A program made the position numbers and the translations under genes. DNA of 64,000 nucleotides from Bacteroidota bacterium. GTDB taxonomy: Bacteria > Bacteroidota > Bacteroidia > Bacteroidales > ML635J-15. The notes beneath the pieces are model-generated. The model was not told the DNA's origin and ran no database searches. It saw only the letters and a list, made by a program, of their open reading frames with translations. Positions 26,493-35,428 of the stretch are shown here, one piece after another. Positions within the stretch are counted from its first letter, which is position 1; every line of letters starts with the position of its first letter. The stretch is taken from the NCBI GenBank assembly GCA_029558535.1, contig JAKQEK010000378.1:62001-126000 (forward strand). The letters run 5' to 3'.

Positions 26493-29400
26493 TTACCTTT
26501 TAATTATTTTTTCTGTAACAACTCCCTGGTTTGTATTCAACTGAAGAATGTATGCACCTGTAGGTAATTCAGATAGATCTAGCGAAATGACTCCATTTGA
26601 CAAATCTTCTCTTAATAATAATTTCCCTGTCAAGTCTGTAACTATGACATCTGTAATATACGATGTCGAATTATTAATTAAAATTATACCTGTAGTCGGA
26701 TTAGGATAAATATTAGCTGTAATATCATTTTCGGGGATATTGCTGTCTAATAAAACATTAATAAATACAGTTTCCTCAGCAGTATTATAATTAGTTATAT
26801 CAGCAGGAGTAAATAAAACATACAATGCCTGATTATCTCCAACAGGCAAGACTGTCCCAAAATCAGGGTTGTAATCGAAAGTGCCGTCAACATCAGCAGT
26901 TGCATTTAGCTGTGCCTCTGTCAATTCTGTTCCCACAAAAATATCATCCGGATTAGCCCATGTTATTTGAGAGTTCGCTTTTAATATTTCAAAATCAGCA
27001 CCAGCATAATTTAAATTATAATTATTAGATAAAGCAAGACCACCCTGAAGTATGCCGTATAAACCTGCATTTTCGCCCTCAACTCTAGCAAGTGTTCCGA
27101 TAAAATTATCCCCGTTAACAAGTTCTTCATTTACCGAATATGTAAATATCGGATCTGTCTCACCATAAATCTTGTTTTGACCGGCGTCTGCTGTAACAGT
27201 TATTGCTTTTGGCGTAATTTCAAAATCGTCTCCAAAATAAACCAAATTATAATTATTAGATAACACGAGGCTTCCTTGATGAATTTCGTATAATCCCACA
27301 TCCTCTCCTTCTTCTCTTAATAGAGCTCCCGAAAAATTATCCCCGCTTACTAAACTTCCTGTTACAGTATAAGTAAATACAGGATCGTTTTCTCCATAAA
27401 TTTTTGATTGATCAGAATCTGCAGTTACCGTTATTGATTTGGGAAATATTTCAAATTCTGCCGGTATATAATTTATACTGTAATTGATAGATAAGGATAA
27501 GGTTCCCTGCTGAATTTCATACAATCCTATATTTTCTCCAACTTCTCTGGTTAATTGTCCCGAAAAGCTGTCTCCGGTTTCAAGTTCGCCAATGACAGTA
27601 TAAGAATATGCAGGATTTGATTCTCCATAAATTTTTGACTGCGATTCATTTGCTGTAACAGTAATACCTTTTGCTGTAATATGAAAGTAATCGCCAACAT
27701 AAACTAAATTATAATTTGAACTTAGTGCAAGGCTTCCCTTTTTTATCTGATAAATTCCAACATTTTCGCCAACATCCCGAGTCAAAGCTCCTGAAAAATC
27801 ATCCCCCGGAGCCAATGTCCCTTCTACCGAATATGTATATGCGGCAGGATCGTCATCTCCGTAAACTTTCGTCTGATTCGGATCAGCTGTTACCGTTATT
27901 TGTTTTACTGTTATAGTAAAGTTATTTCCTACAAAACTTAGATTGTAATTTGAGTTCAATGCCAATGTGCCTTGCGATATAGGATAAGAACCGACAGCTT
28001 CGCCCGGTGCTCTGCTCAATGCACCCGTAAAACTATCCCACGGAGCAATCGCAGTACTTGTAGTGTATGCAAATTCCGGATCATCATCGCCATACTCTTT
28101 CGACTGACCTGCGGTTACTGTTACTGTTATAGGTTTTATCTTAATCTGAAAATCAGCTGAAGTTAGACTCATGTCATAATTAGGTCCTAAACTTAAACTG
28201 CCCAATTCAATAGCATAATAACCAATATCTTCGCCTGCAACCCTCGACAAAGCTCCTGTAAATTCGTCACCAGATATTGGCGATGGAATCGAATAATAAA
28301 TAAATGCAGGATCGTTTTGCCCATAAGTTTTAAACTGACTATTATAAGCAACAACAGTAATCGGCTTCTGTAATATTTCAAAATCAGCACTAACAAATAT
28401 TATGTTGTAGTTGGTCCCAAGATCCAGAGTCCCTTGTTGAATCTCATAAAGACCAACATCTTCGCCAATTTCTCTTGTCAAAACCCCTGAAAAGCTGTCT
28501 CCGAGAACCAATGAAGGAGTGTATCCATATGAAAAAACGGGATCTCCAACTCCATAAATTTTTGTTTGATTACTATTTGTCGTAACTGTTATATTTTTTT
28601 GTGTAATCTCAAAATCATTACTTACAAAGATGAGATTATAATTTGAACTCAATCCAAGAGTCCCTTGTAAAATCTCATAGAAACCAACACTTTCACCTGC
28701 AACCCTTGATAGAACACCCGTAAAATTATCCCCGATTACTAATTCAGGAGATACAGAATAAGTATAAGCAGGATCTGTTTCACCATAAACTTTTGATTGA
28801 CCCTCATCCACTGTTACCGTAACCGGTTTTATCGAAATTTCAAAATCGTTTGAATAAAAAGTTATGTTGTAATTAGTACCTGCTGATAAGCTACCTTGTT
28901 GAATTTCGTAATAGCCGACATTCTCACCTGCTTCGCGTAATAAACTTCCGGTAAACTCATCTCCCGAAACAAGAATCGGGTCAACAGAAAAAGTAAATAC
29001 TGGATCTGATTCGCCATACACTTTTAACTGTCCTGGATTAACCGTTACATCAATTGGTTTAACATTAATTGTCATTGACTGAGGTACTTCGTCAGCAGGC
29101 AAATAGATTGCATTCCCCGGTTGATTTGCAAAAATCTGACAATTGCCAGCATTGATTATTGTGATAGTACTTCCATTAGTACCTGTACATGTTGCTACAT
29201 TTTCATCGGAGCTGGTAAAAATAACATCAAGTCCCGAGCTTGCTGTAGCAGACACAACAAATGGATCATCTCCATACACTTTATCAGGAATAGCATCAAA
29301 ACCGCTAATTGTCTGGGTTAGATTTCCACCTGATCCGTTAATTGTAAAATTATATGGATTTTCATCATTATCATTATTGCTTATACTTATTTCAGCAGTA

Positions 29401-31019
29401 TGCAAATCAACAGATCCCGGTTCGAATACAATTGAAAATGTTGTTGAAGTCCCTGGCAAAACCGGAGAGCTAACAGAAATTTGGTCAATATTAAATGCTG
29501 CTGCATCTACTCCGGAAATTTCAATTTTAGGATCTCCTGTCAATAGCAGATTATCAACACCTGTGTTTTCTATTGTAAAAATAATTTCACCGCTATCATC
29601 ACCAAAAGGAATCACACCAAAACTAAATTCTCCTCCATCAGCAATATCTGTAGTGTTTTGTCTGATATTAATCTCTCGACAATTCTGAAAAACGTATGCT
29701 GAACCGGCACTTGGTAAATTTGTCTCTCCATTTGGGTCATGATCTTCAAGTTGGGCACCAACTAAAATATAAGTGTCACTTATAGCAACCGATACACCAA
29801 ACCAGTCAGCTAAACTTCGATCTGTTGAAACAATTTTTTGCTCTTCTACCCAGTTTCCTGCATCATTTTTAAAAATATATGCAGAACCGGCATTATCGTG
29901 AGAGTTCAAACCATTTTCATCCTCATCCTCAAGGTATGCTCCAACAACGGCATAATCTCCATAAATAGCAACCGAATGTCCGAATCTATCACCATTTTCC
30001 CTATCAGAGGCTACAATTTTGTTTGTTTCTGTCCAAACACCAACATTATTAAAAAATATATATGCAGAGCCGGCTTCTTCTAAAGAATTATTCCCCGTCT
30101 CATCTTCATCTTCGCTGTAAGCCCCAACAATAGCATAACTTCCATGTATTGCAACTGACCAACCAAAATTGTCAAGTTCTTCTCTATCGGAAGCTACAAT
30201 TTTTTGAATTTGATTCCACGTACCTGCAGTATTAAAAAAGATATATGCTGACCCTGAAGCATTTAAGGATGCCCCTCCACTCACATTTTCATCTTCATTA
30301 TATGCTCCTACTATAAGATAATTTCCATCTATAGCAACAGAATAGCCAAAATAATCATTATTATATCTGTCAGAAGCAACTATTTTCTGCGTTTGTTCCC
30401 ATGTTCCGGCATTATTATAAAAAATATAAGCCGATCCTGCATTATCCATGGTTGCTCCTCCAACAGCGTTTTCGTCTTCCAAATATGCTCCAACCACAAT
30501 ATAATCCCCGCTTATTGCAACCGAATTGCCAAAATAATCGTTTGCAGCTCTGTCTGTAGCAACAATCTTTTGAATTTCTACCCATGTCCCACTTTCATTT
30601 TTAAAAATATATGCAGAACCGGCACTTTCTAAATTGTTAGCACCGAACTCGTCTTCATCTTCAAGAACGGCTCCTACTACTATGAAATCCCCACTAATTG
30701 CTACCGAGTTCCCAAACCAATCTTCTGCAGATCTATCAGAAGCAACTATCTTCTGAACCTGTGTCCATGCTCCACTTTCATTTTTAAATATATATGCAGA
30801 GCCTGCCTGAATTTTGTTTGAGCCACCAACAACATCATGGTCTTCATATTTGGCACCAACAATTGCATAGTCGCCACTTATTGCAACTGAAAAGCCAAAA
30901 TTGTCTTCAGCCTGACGATCAGAAGCACAAATTTTAATTATTTGATCCCAATTTTGAGAGTAGGATAATAAAAATCCGAAGGTAAAAAGCAATAAAATAA
31001 CCAATTTTGACAATTTCAT
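26493..31019 (-). CDS. FG-GAP/MBG repeat T9SS cargo protein, paralog 1 (nine MBG modules)
   Basis: 1508 residues. Signal peptide 1-21 (ends LLSYSQ). Seven FG-GAP-like repeats of about 60 residues follow (22-440), each with a SDRxxxDxFGxSVAISGDY core and AGSAYIF; they suggest a beta-propeller. A choice-of-anchor-D-like domain (about 450-560) and an Ig-like module (about 575-655; YGDDPFVVSATASSGLDVIF) precede nine MBG modules of ~76 residues (656-1348; pattern KxYGexDPxFTY...GDxFxGxLxRexGE..G.YxIxxG). The end is a T9SS type A sorting domain (IYPNPTTGIILINNS ... EKIIKR). Likely a long surface fibre with a propeller tip. Its closest relative is the gene immediately upstream. Confidence 0.93.
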   Translation of the reverse strand: MKLSKLVILLLFTFGFLLSYSQNWDQIIKICASDRQAEDNFGFSVAISGDYAIVGAKYEDHDVVGGSNKIQAGSAYIFKNESGAWTQVQKIVASDRSAEDWFGNSVAISGDFIVVGAVLEDEDEFGANNLESAGSAYIFKNESGTWVEIQKIVATDRAANDYFGNSVAISGDYIVVGAYLEDENAVGGATMDNAGSAYIFYNNAGTWEQTQKIVASDRYNNDYFGYSVAIDGNYLIVGAYNEDENVSGGASLNASGSAYIFFNTAGTWNQIQKIVASDREELDNFGWSVAIHGSYAIVGAYSEDEDETGNNSLEEAGSAYIFFNNVGVWTETNKIVASDRENGDRFGHSVAIYGDYAVVGAYLEDEDENGLNSHDNAGSAYIFKNDAGNWVEEQKIVSTDRSLADWFGVSVAISDTYILVGAQLEDHDPNGETNLPSAGSAYVFQNCREINIRQNTTDIADGGEFSFGVIPFGDDSGEIIFTIENTGVDNLLLTGDPKIEISGVDAAAFNIDQISVSSPVLPGTSTTFSIVFEPGSVDLHTAEISISNNDNDENPYNFTINGSGGNLTQTISGFDAIPDKVYGDDPFVVSATASSGLDVIFTSSDENVATCTGTNGSTITIINAGNCQIFANQPGNAIYLPADEVPQSMTINVKPIDVTVNPGQLKVYGESDPVFTFSVDPILVSGDEFTGSLLREAGENVGYYEIQQGSLSAGTNYNITFYSNDFEISIKPVTVTVDEGQSKVYGETDPAYTYSVSPELVIGDNFTGVLSRVAGESVGFYEILQGTLGLSSNYNLIFVSNDFEITQKNITVTTNSNQTKIYGVGDPVFSYGYTPSLVLGDSFSGVLTREIGEDVGLYEIQQGTLDLGTNYNIIFVSADFEILQKPITVVAYNSQFKTYGQNDPAFIYYSIPSPISGDEFTGALSRVAGEDIGYYAIELGSLSLGPNYDMSLTSADFQIKIKPITVTVTAGQSKEYGDDDPEFAYTTSTAIAPWDSFTGALSRAPGEAVGSYPISQGTLALNSNYNLSFVGNNFTITVKQITVTADPNQTKVYGDDDPAAYTYSVEGTLAPGDDFSGALTRDVGENVGIYQIKKGSLALSSNYNLVYVGDYFHITAKGITVTANESQSKIYGESNPAYSYTVIGELETGDSFSGQLTREVGENIGLYEIQQGTLSLSINYSINYIPAEFEIFPKSITVTADSDQSKIYGENDPVFTYTVTGSLVSGDNFSGALLREEGEDVGLYEIHQGSLVLSNNYNLVYFGDDFEITPKAITVTADAGQNKIYGETDPIFTYSVNEELVNGDNFIGTLARVEGENAGLYGILQGGLALSNNYNLNYAGADFEILKANSQITWANPDDIFVGTELTEAQLNATADVDGTFDYNPDFGTVLPVGDNQALYVLFTPADITNYNTAEETVFINVLLDSNIPENDITANIYPNPTTGIILINNSTSYITDVIVTDLTGKLLLREDLSNGVISLDLSELPTGAYILQLNTNQGVVTEKIIKR
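26970..29054 (-). repeat. Nine tandem MBG-module coding repeats of about 230 bp
   Basis: Modules begin with I(T/D)VTV and end with FEI-K. Modules 1-7 correspond one by one to the seven modules of the neighbouring paralog (for example the unusual YYSIPSP module 4 and the GDYFHIT module 6); modules 8 and 9 have no counterpart there. Confidence 0.9.
29690..30960 (-). repeat. Seven FG-GAP-like coding repeats of about 183 bp
   Basis: Each encodes a (A/S)(S/T)DRxxxDxFGxSVAI core and a downstream AGSAY(I/V)F. Repeat order and count match the paralog at 33860-35110. Confidence 0.88.
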
Positions 31020-31085
31020 AATTCAAATGTTTTAATTAGTAAAATACTTATGCAATGCTTATAAGTTTTATCGTTATGACTTCAA

Positions 31086-31093
31086 CAAATATA
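31086..31093 (-). promoter_or_regulatory. -7 element of FG-GAP/MBG paralog 1
   Basis: TATATTTG on the minus strand within a CAACAAATATAA context (plus-strand reading) that recurs before paralog 2. Confidence 0.55.
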
Positions 31094-31134
31094 ATAAATA
31101 TTTTAATTCATAAGAATAGTTGTATAAAATGAAC

Positions 31135-34100
31135 CTACCATTTAATAACTTTTTCTGTAATGACTCCTTGACTTGTTTTAATTATAACAATATATGTTCC
31201 GGCTGGGAGCTTCGACAAATTCACAGTTATTAACTGATTTGAAAAGGTTTCTTCAATTAGTACTTCTCCTAATATATCGATTACTAAAACCTCATCTATT
31301 GTGCAATCTGAATAATTAATCATTAACAAACCCGTAGTAGGATTTGGATAGACATTGGCAATTCTTTCATAATCAATTACTGCGTTGCCCAATAGCACAT
31401 TTATAAACACAGTTGCTTGTGCGTTGTTATAATTGGTATAATCATCCGGAACAAACAGTACATGTAATTCTTGGTTATTTCCAATTTCAAGTACTGTTTC
31501 AAAATCCGGATTATATTCAAATGTCCCCACGATATTTGCGCTAGCATTTAGTTGTATTTCGGACAATGGCGTTCCATAATAAATATCAGCAGGATTATCC
31601 CAAATTATTTGTGGAGCAGCTTTAGTAATCTCAAAATCAGAAGAAATAAAATTAATGTCGTAGTTATAATTAATTGCTAAAGACCCTTGTTGGATTTCAT
31701 ATAGGCCAACATCTTCGCCCTGTTCCCTGCTTAATTGTCCTGTGAAATTGTCCCATGATTCTAATTCACCCGTAAATGAATAAGTAAATACAGGATCTTG
31801 CTCACCAAACAGTTTTGATTGAGACTCGTCTGCAATAACAATAATTTCCTTAGGTGTAATATGAAAATAATCTCCCTCATAAATTAAATTATAATTTGAG
31901 CCTAATGAAAGACTACCAATGTAAATATAATAATCACCAACCGTTTCTCCCATGTTTCGTGCCAATTCACCTGAAAATTCATCATCATTCAATAACGTTC
32001 CGGAAACCGAATAAGTAAAAACAGGTGGATCTGTTTCTCCATATACTTTTGCCTGATTTGGATCTGCGATTACAGTAATTTGTTTTGTGGTAATTTCAAA
32101 GTCCTCGCCAATAAAAGAAATAATATAATTTGAATTTAAAGACAGACTTCCTTGTAAAATGGAATAATGTCCTACATCTTCGCCAGGTTCTCTTATTAAA
32201 TACCCAGAAAAACTATCTCCAACTGCCAAATTTCCACTTGTTGTATATGTAAACACATCGGGGTCGTTTTGACCATACTCCTTCATTTGTCCCTCATCAA
32301 CAATAACAACTATGTTTTGTTTTTTAATTTCGAAATGTTCGGGAACTAAACTAATAATATAATTTTCGTTCAAGCTCAAACTACCTAATTGAATGGCATA
32401 AAATCCGGGATTCTCACCCGATACCCTTGATAATGTTCCCGAAAATTCGTCCCCATTGACCGGGTCTGGTACAGAATAATAAACCAGTTCAGGGTCATCT
32501 TGTCCGTATGACTTATACTGATTCGGATATGGATATATTGTAATCAATCTGTTTAAAATTTCAAAGTAATCCGCATTGAATATAATATTATAATTATCGC
32601 CCAGGTCTAAGGTTCCAATTGCAATTTCATATAATCCAACATCTTCGCCCTCTTCTCTTGATAAAGCTCCCGTAAAACTGTCGCCCAGCACCAACGCCGG
32701 AGTAAAACTATAAGTAAAAACCGGGTCAGTTTCACCATAAATTTTAAACTGTTCACTATTAACAGTTACTGTAATAGTTTTTAGAGTAATATCGAATAAA
32801 CTGCTAATGAAATTAATTTCATAATTTGAACTTAATGCTAATGTCCCCATTTGTATTTCATAGGTTCCCACATCTTCACCTGGCTCACGAGATAAGCTAC
32901 CCGTAAATTCATCTCCGGAAGCGAGAGGCAAGTCAAATGTATAAGTAAAAACAGGGTCCTGCTGACCATAAATCTTTGATTGTCCAGGGTCAACAGTAAT
33001 AGTAATTGGTTTCACAAGTATTTCAAAATTATCAGAATAAAAAGTAACATCATAATTCGGTCCAGCGGATAAATCTCCTTGTTGTATTTCATAACTTCCA
33101 ATTTCTTCTCCCTCAATACGTGAAAGATTTCCCGTAAAAGCATCTCCTGGAACTAAAGATGGAATAACAGTAAAATTTAACAAAGGATCTGTGTCTCCAT
33201 AATATTTAAATTGTCCGGCATTTACGGTAATATCAATATGCTTTGTATTTACAACAAGCGTTTGAGGGACTTCTTCTGCCGGTAAATATATTTCATTTCC
33301 GGGCTGATTAGCAAAAATTTGACAAGTTCCTGCATTAATTATAGTTATTGTACTACCATTCGTTCCAGTACAAGTTGCAATATTATCGTCCGAGCTGGTA
33401 AATATTACGTCTAAACCTGAGCTTGCCGTAGCCGAAACTTCAAATGGATCATCACCATAGGTTTTCTCGCTTATTGGTTCAAAACCACTTATAGATTGTG
33501 GTAATTTCCCTCCAGAACCTGAAATTGTAAAATTATATGGATTTTCATCTGTATCATTATTACTAATACTTATTTCGGCTGTATGAATATCTGTAAATGA
33601 TGGTGTAAAAACAATAGAAAATGTTGTAGCTTCTCCTGGCAAAATCGACGAATTTACCAAGGACTGATTAATATTAAAAGCCGAAGCGTTTGTTCCTGCA
33701 ATTTCTATTTTTGGATCCCCACTTAATAAAAGTTCGTTAACACCGGTATTTTCAATTGTAAAAATAATCCCATCGCTACTTTCACCATAAGGAATTACTC
33801 CAAAATCATAGCTTCCTCCATCTGCGATTTGAGTTATATCCTGTCTAACATTAATCTCTCTACAATTGTAAAAAACATAAGCAGCGCCTGCTTCGGGGAA
33901 AATAAAATGACCAAAAGGATCACTATCTTCAAGTTTTGCACCAACTAAAATATATGTCTCATCAATATCGAGTGATATACCAAAATAATCAGCTAAGCCC
34001 CTGTCATTTGAAACAATCTTTTGTTCCTGTGTCCAATTGCCTTCAATATTTTTAAAAATATATGCTGAACCCGCATTCATCAATGAATCTGTTCCGATTA

Positions 34101-35178
34101 CATTTTCATCTTCGCAATATGCTCCAACTATTGCATAGTCTCCGCTAATTGCCACAGCCCAACCAAATCTATCACCTTCCTCACGATCAGCAGCAACTAA
34201 TTTATTAACTTCTGTCCAGGTGTCTGAATTATTATAAAATATATATGCTGAACCCGCTTCAATCATAGGATTATTTCCATATTCATCATCGGCTTCGTGA
34301 TAAGCTCCTACAATTGCATAGCTACCATTTATTGCAACAGACCACCCAAACCAGTCGAGTTCATCTCTATCGGACGCTACAATTTTTTGTGTTTCAGTCC
34401 AATTCCCTGCAATATTTTTAAATATATACGCCGATCCCGCACAATTTATAGTATTGCTTCCATTTTCATCTTCATCTTCATAACTAGCTCCGATGATTAT
34501 ATAGTCTCCATCAATATCAACAGAAAAACCAAAATAGTCATTGGCTGCACGATCCGATGCAACTATTTTCTGAACCTCTTGCCATGTTCCTGAATTATTA
34601 TAAAATATATAAGCTGAACCTGAATTATCATCTTCATCGGGCGCCCCGACAACAATATAATCGTCGCTAATAGCTACAGAATATCCAAAATGATCCTGAG
34701 GCTGACGATCAGAAGCAACGATTTTTTGTACTTGTGTCCAAACCCCACCTTCGTTTTTAAAAATATATGCAGAGCCTGCTCCACCAACTACAAAATTTCC
34801 AAGCTCATCTTCATCCTCCTTATATGCGCCAACAACTATATAATCACCATGAATATCAACAGAAGTCCCAAACCAATCTTCAGATGCTCTGTCCGAAGCC
34901 ACAATTTTTTGATATTCTGTCCAGCTTCCATCAATATTTTTAAGAATATAGGCCGATCCCGGTTCGAAGAAATGATTTTCCCCGTTTTCATCATGATCTT
35001 CGTAATTAGCTCCTACAACAGCATAGACTCCACTAATTGCGACAGAACAACCGAAGTTGTCCTCGCCCTGACGATCCGAAGCACAGATTTTAATTATTTG
35101 ATCCCAGTTTTGAGAAAAAGAAGATGATGCAACACAAAATACCAGAATAGCAAAAACAACAAGTCTAAAAAGTTTCAT
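31135..35178 (-). CDS. FG-GAP/MBG repeat T9SS cargo protein, paralog 2 (seven MBG modules)
   Basis: 1347 residues with the same order as its neighbour: signal peptide 1-22, seven FG-GAP-like repeats, choice-of-anchor-D-like domain, Ig-like module, seven MBG modules (648 to about 1190), and a T9SS type A sorting domain (VYPNPTTGLLMINYS ... EKVIKW). The mature N-termini share NWDQIIKICASDRQ. Two MBG modules fewer than paralog 1 explain most of the length difference. The intergenic gap is 115 bp and each gene has its own TATATTTG promoter. This is a tandem gene duplication; function (adhesion, surface layer, or binding) is not known. Confidence 0.93.
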   Translation of the reverse strand: MKLFRLVVFAILVFCVASSSFSQNWDQIIKICASDRQGEDNFGCSVAISGVYAVVGANYEDHDENGENHFFEPGSAYILKNIDGSWTEYQKIVASDRASEDWFGTSVDIHGDYIVVGAYKEDEDELGNFVVGGAGSAYIFKNEGGVWTQVQKIVASDRQPQDHFGYSVAISDDYIVVGAPDEDDNSGSAYIFYNNSGTWQEVQKIVASDRAANDYFGFSVDIDGDYIIIGASYEDEDENGSNTINCAGSAYIFKNIAGNWTETQKIVASDRDELDWFGWSVAINGSYAIVGAYHEADDEYGNNPMIEAGSAYIFYNNSDTWTEVNKLVAADREEGDRFGWAVAISGDYAIVGAYCEDENVIGTDSLMNAGSAYIFKNIEGNWTQEQKIVSNDRGLADYFGISLDIDETYILVGAKLEDSDPFGHFIFPEAGAAYVFYNCREINVRQDITQIADGGSYDFGVIPYGESSDGIIFTIENTGVNELLLSGDPKIEIAGTNASAFNINQSLVNSSILPGEATTFSIVFTPSFTDIHTAEISISNNDTDENPYNFTISGSGGKLPQSISGFEPISEKTYGDDPFEVSATASSGLDVIFTSSDDNIATCTGTNGSTITIINAGTCQIFANQPGNEIYLPAEEVPQTLVVNTKHIDITVNAGQFKYYGDTDPLLNFTVIPSLVPGDAFTGNLSRIEGEEIGSYEIQQGDLSAGPNYDVTFYSDNFEILVKPITITVDPGQSKIYGQQDPVFTYTFDLPLASGDEFTGSLSREPGEDVGTYEIQMGTLALSSNYEINFISSLFDITLKTITVTVNSEQFKIYGETDPVFTYSFTPALVLGDSFTGALSREEGEDVGLYEIAIGTLDLGDNYNIIFNADYFEILNRLITIYPYPNQYKSYGQDDPELVYYSVPDPVNGDEFSGTLSRVSGENPGFYAIQLGSLSLNENYIISLVPEHFEIKKQNIVVIVDEGQMKEYGQNDPDVFTYTTSGNLAVGDSFSGYLIREPGEDVGHYSILQGSLSLNSNYIISFIGEDFEITTKQITVIADPNQAKVYGETDPPVFTYSVSGTLLNDDEFSGELARNMGETVGDYYIYIGSLSLGSNYNLIYEGDYFHITPKEIIVIADESQSKLFGEQDPVFTYSFTGELESWDNFTGQLSREQGEDVGLYEIQQGSLAINYNYDINFISSDFEITKAAPQIIWDNPADIYYGTPLSEIQLNASANIVGTFEYNPDFETVLEIGNNQELHVLFVPDDYTNYNNAQATVFINVLLGNAVIDYERIANVYPNPTTGLLMINYSDCTIDEVLVIDILGEVLIEETFSNQLITVNLSKLPAGTYIVIIKTSQGVITEKVIKW
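31612..33237 (-). repeat. Seven tandem MBG-module coding repeats
   Basis: About 230 bp each; co-linear with modules 1-7 of paralog 1 at 26970-29054. Confidence 0.88.
33860..35110 (-). repeat. Seven FG-GAP-like coding repeats
   Basis: About 180 bp each, co-linear with those of paralog 1; the third repeat is shortened (EDDNSGSAYIF). Confidence 0.88.
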
Positions 35179-35246
35179 AGGAAAAAAATATAAAAAGTAA
35201 AGCCAGCATTTAGACAGACTGCTAAAAATAAAAATTTTGATTACAA

Positions 35247-35254
35247 CAAATATA
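35247..35254 (-). promoter_or_regulatory. -7 element of FG-GAP/MBG paralog 2
   Basis: TATATTTG on the minus strand in the same CAACAAATATAA context as at 31086-31093, about 70 bp upstream of the ATG. Confidence 0.55.
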
Positions 35255-35323
35255 ACGATTTATATAAATAAATTGAAATAAATGAAGGGAAATTTTTAAT
35301 TTAAATTTTCCTTTCACTTTAAA

Positions 35324-35345
35324 ACACACTGCCACAGCAGTTTGT
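35324..35345 (-). terminator. Probable terminator of the GT3-GT35 fusion gene
   Basis: ACACACTGC and GCAGTTTGT pair with one mismatch; T-rich sequence follows on both strands, so it may act in both directions. It lies 84 bp after the fusion gene stop. Confidence 0.45.
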
Positions 35346-35428
35346 CTTTTATTGATTTACTCTTTTGTTAGCATATTTCCCAATTAATAAATTGGGGTAA
35401 ACATTAGATTATGAAAATAAACAACAAC

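Noticed and set aside
29143..29688. 181-residue open frame antisense to the cargo gene
   Set aside because: It is a shadow of the repeat-rich Ser/Thr/Val coding strand; no promoter or recognisable domain.
26493..35178. Regularly spaced near-identical DNA repeats that could suggest CRISPR or satellite arrays
   Set aside because: They are 180-230 bp in-frame protein modules (FG-GAP-like and MBG), not short repeats with unique spacers.
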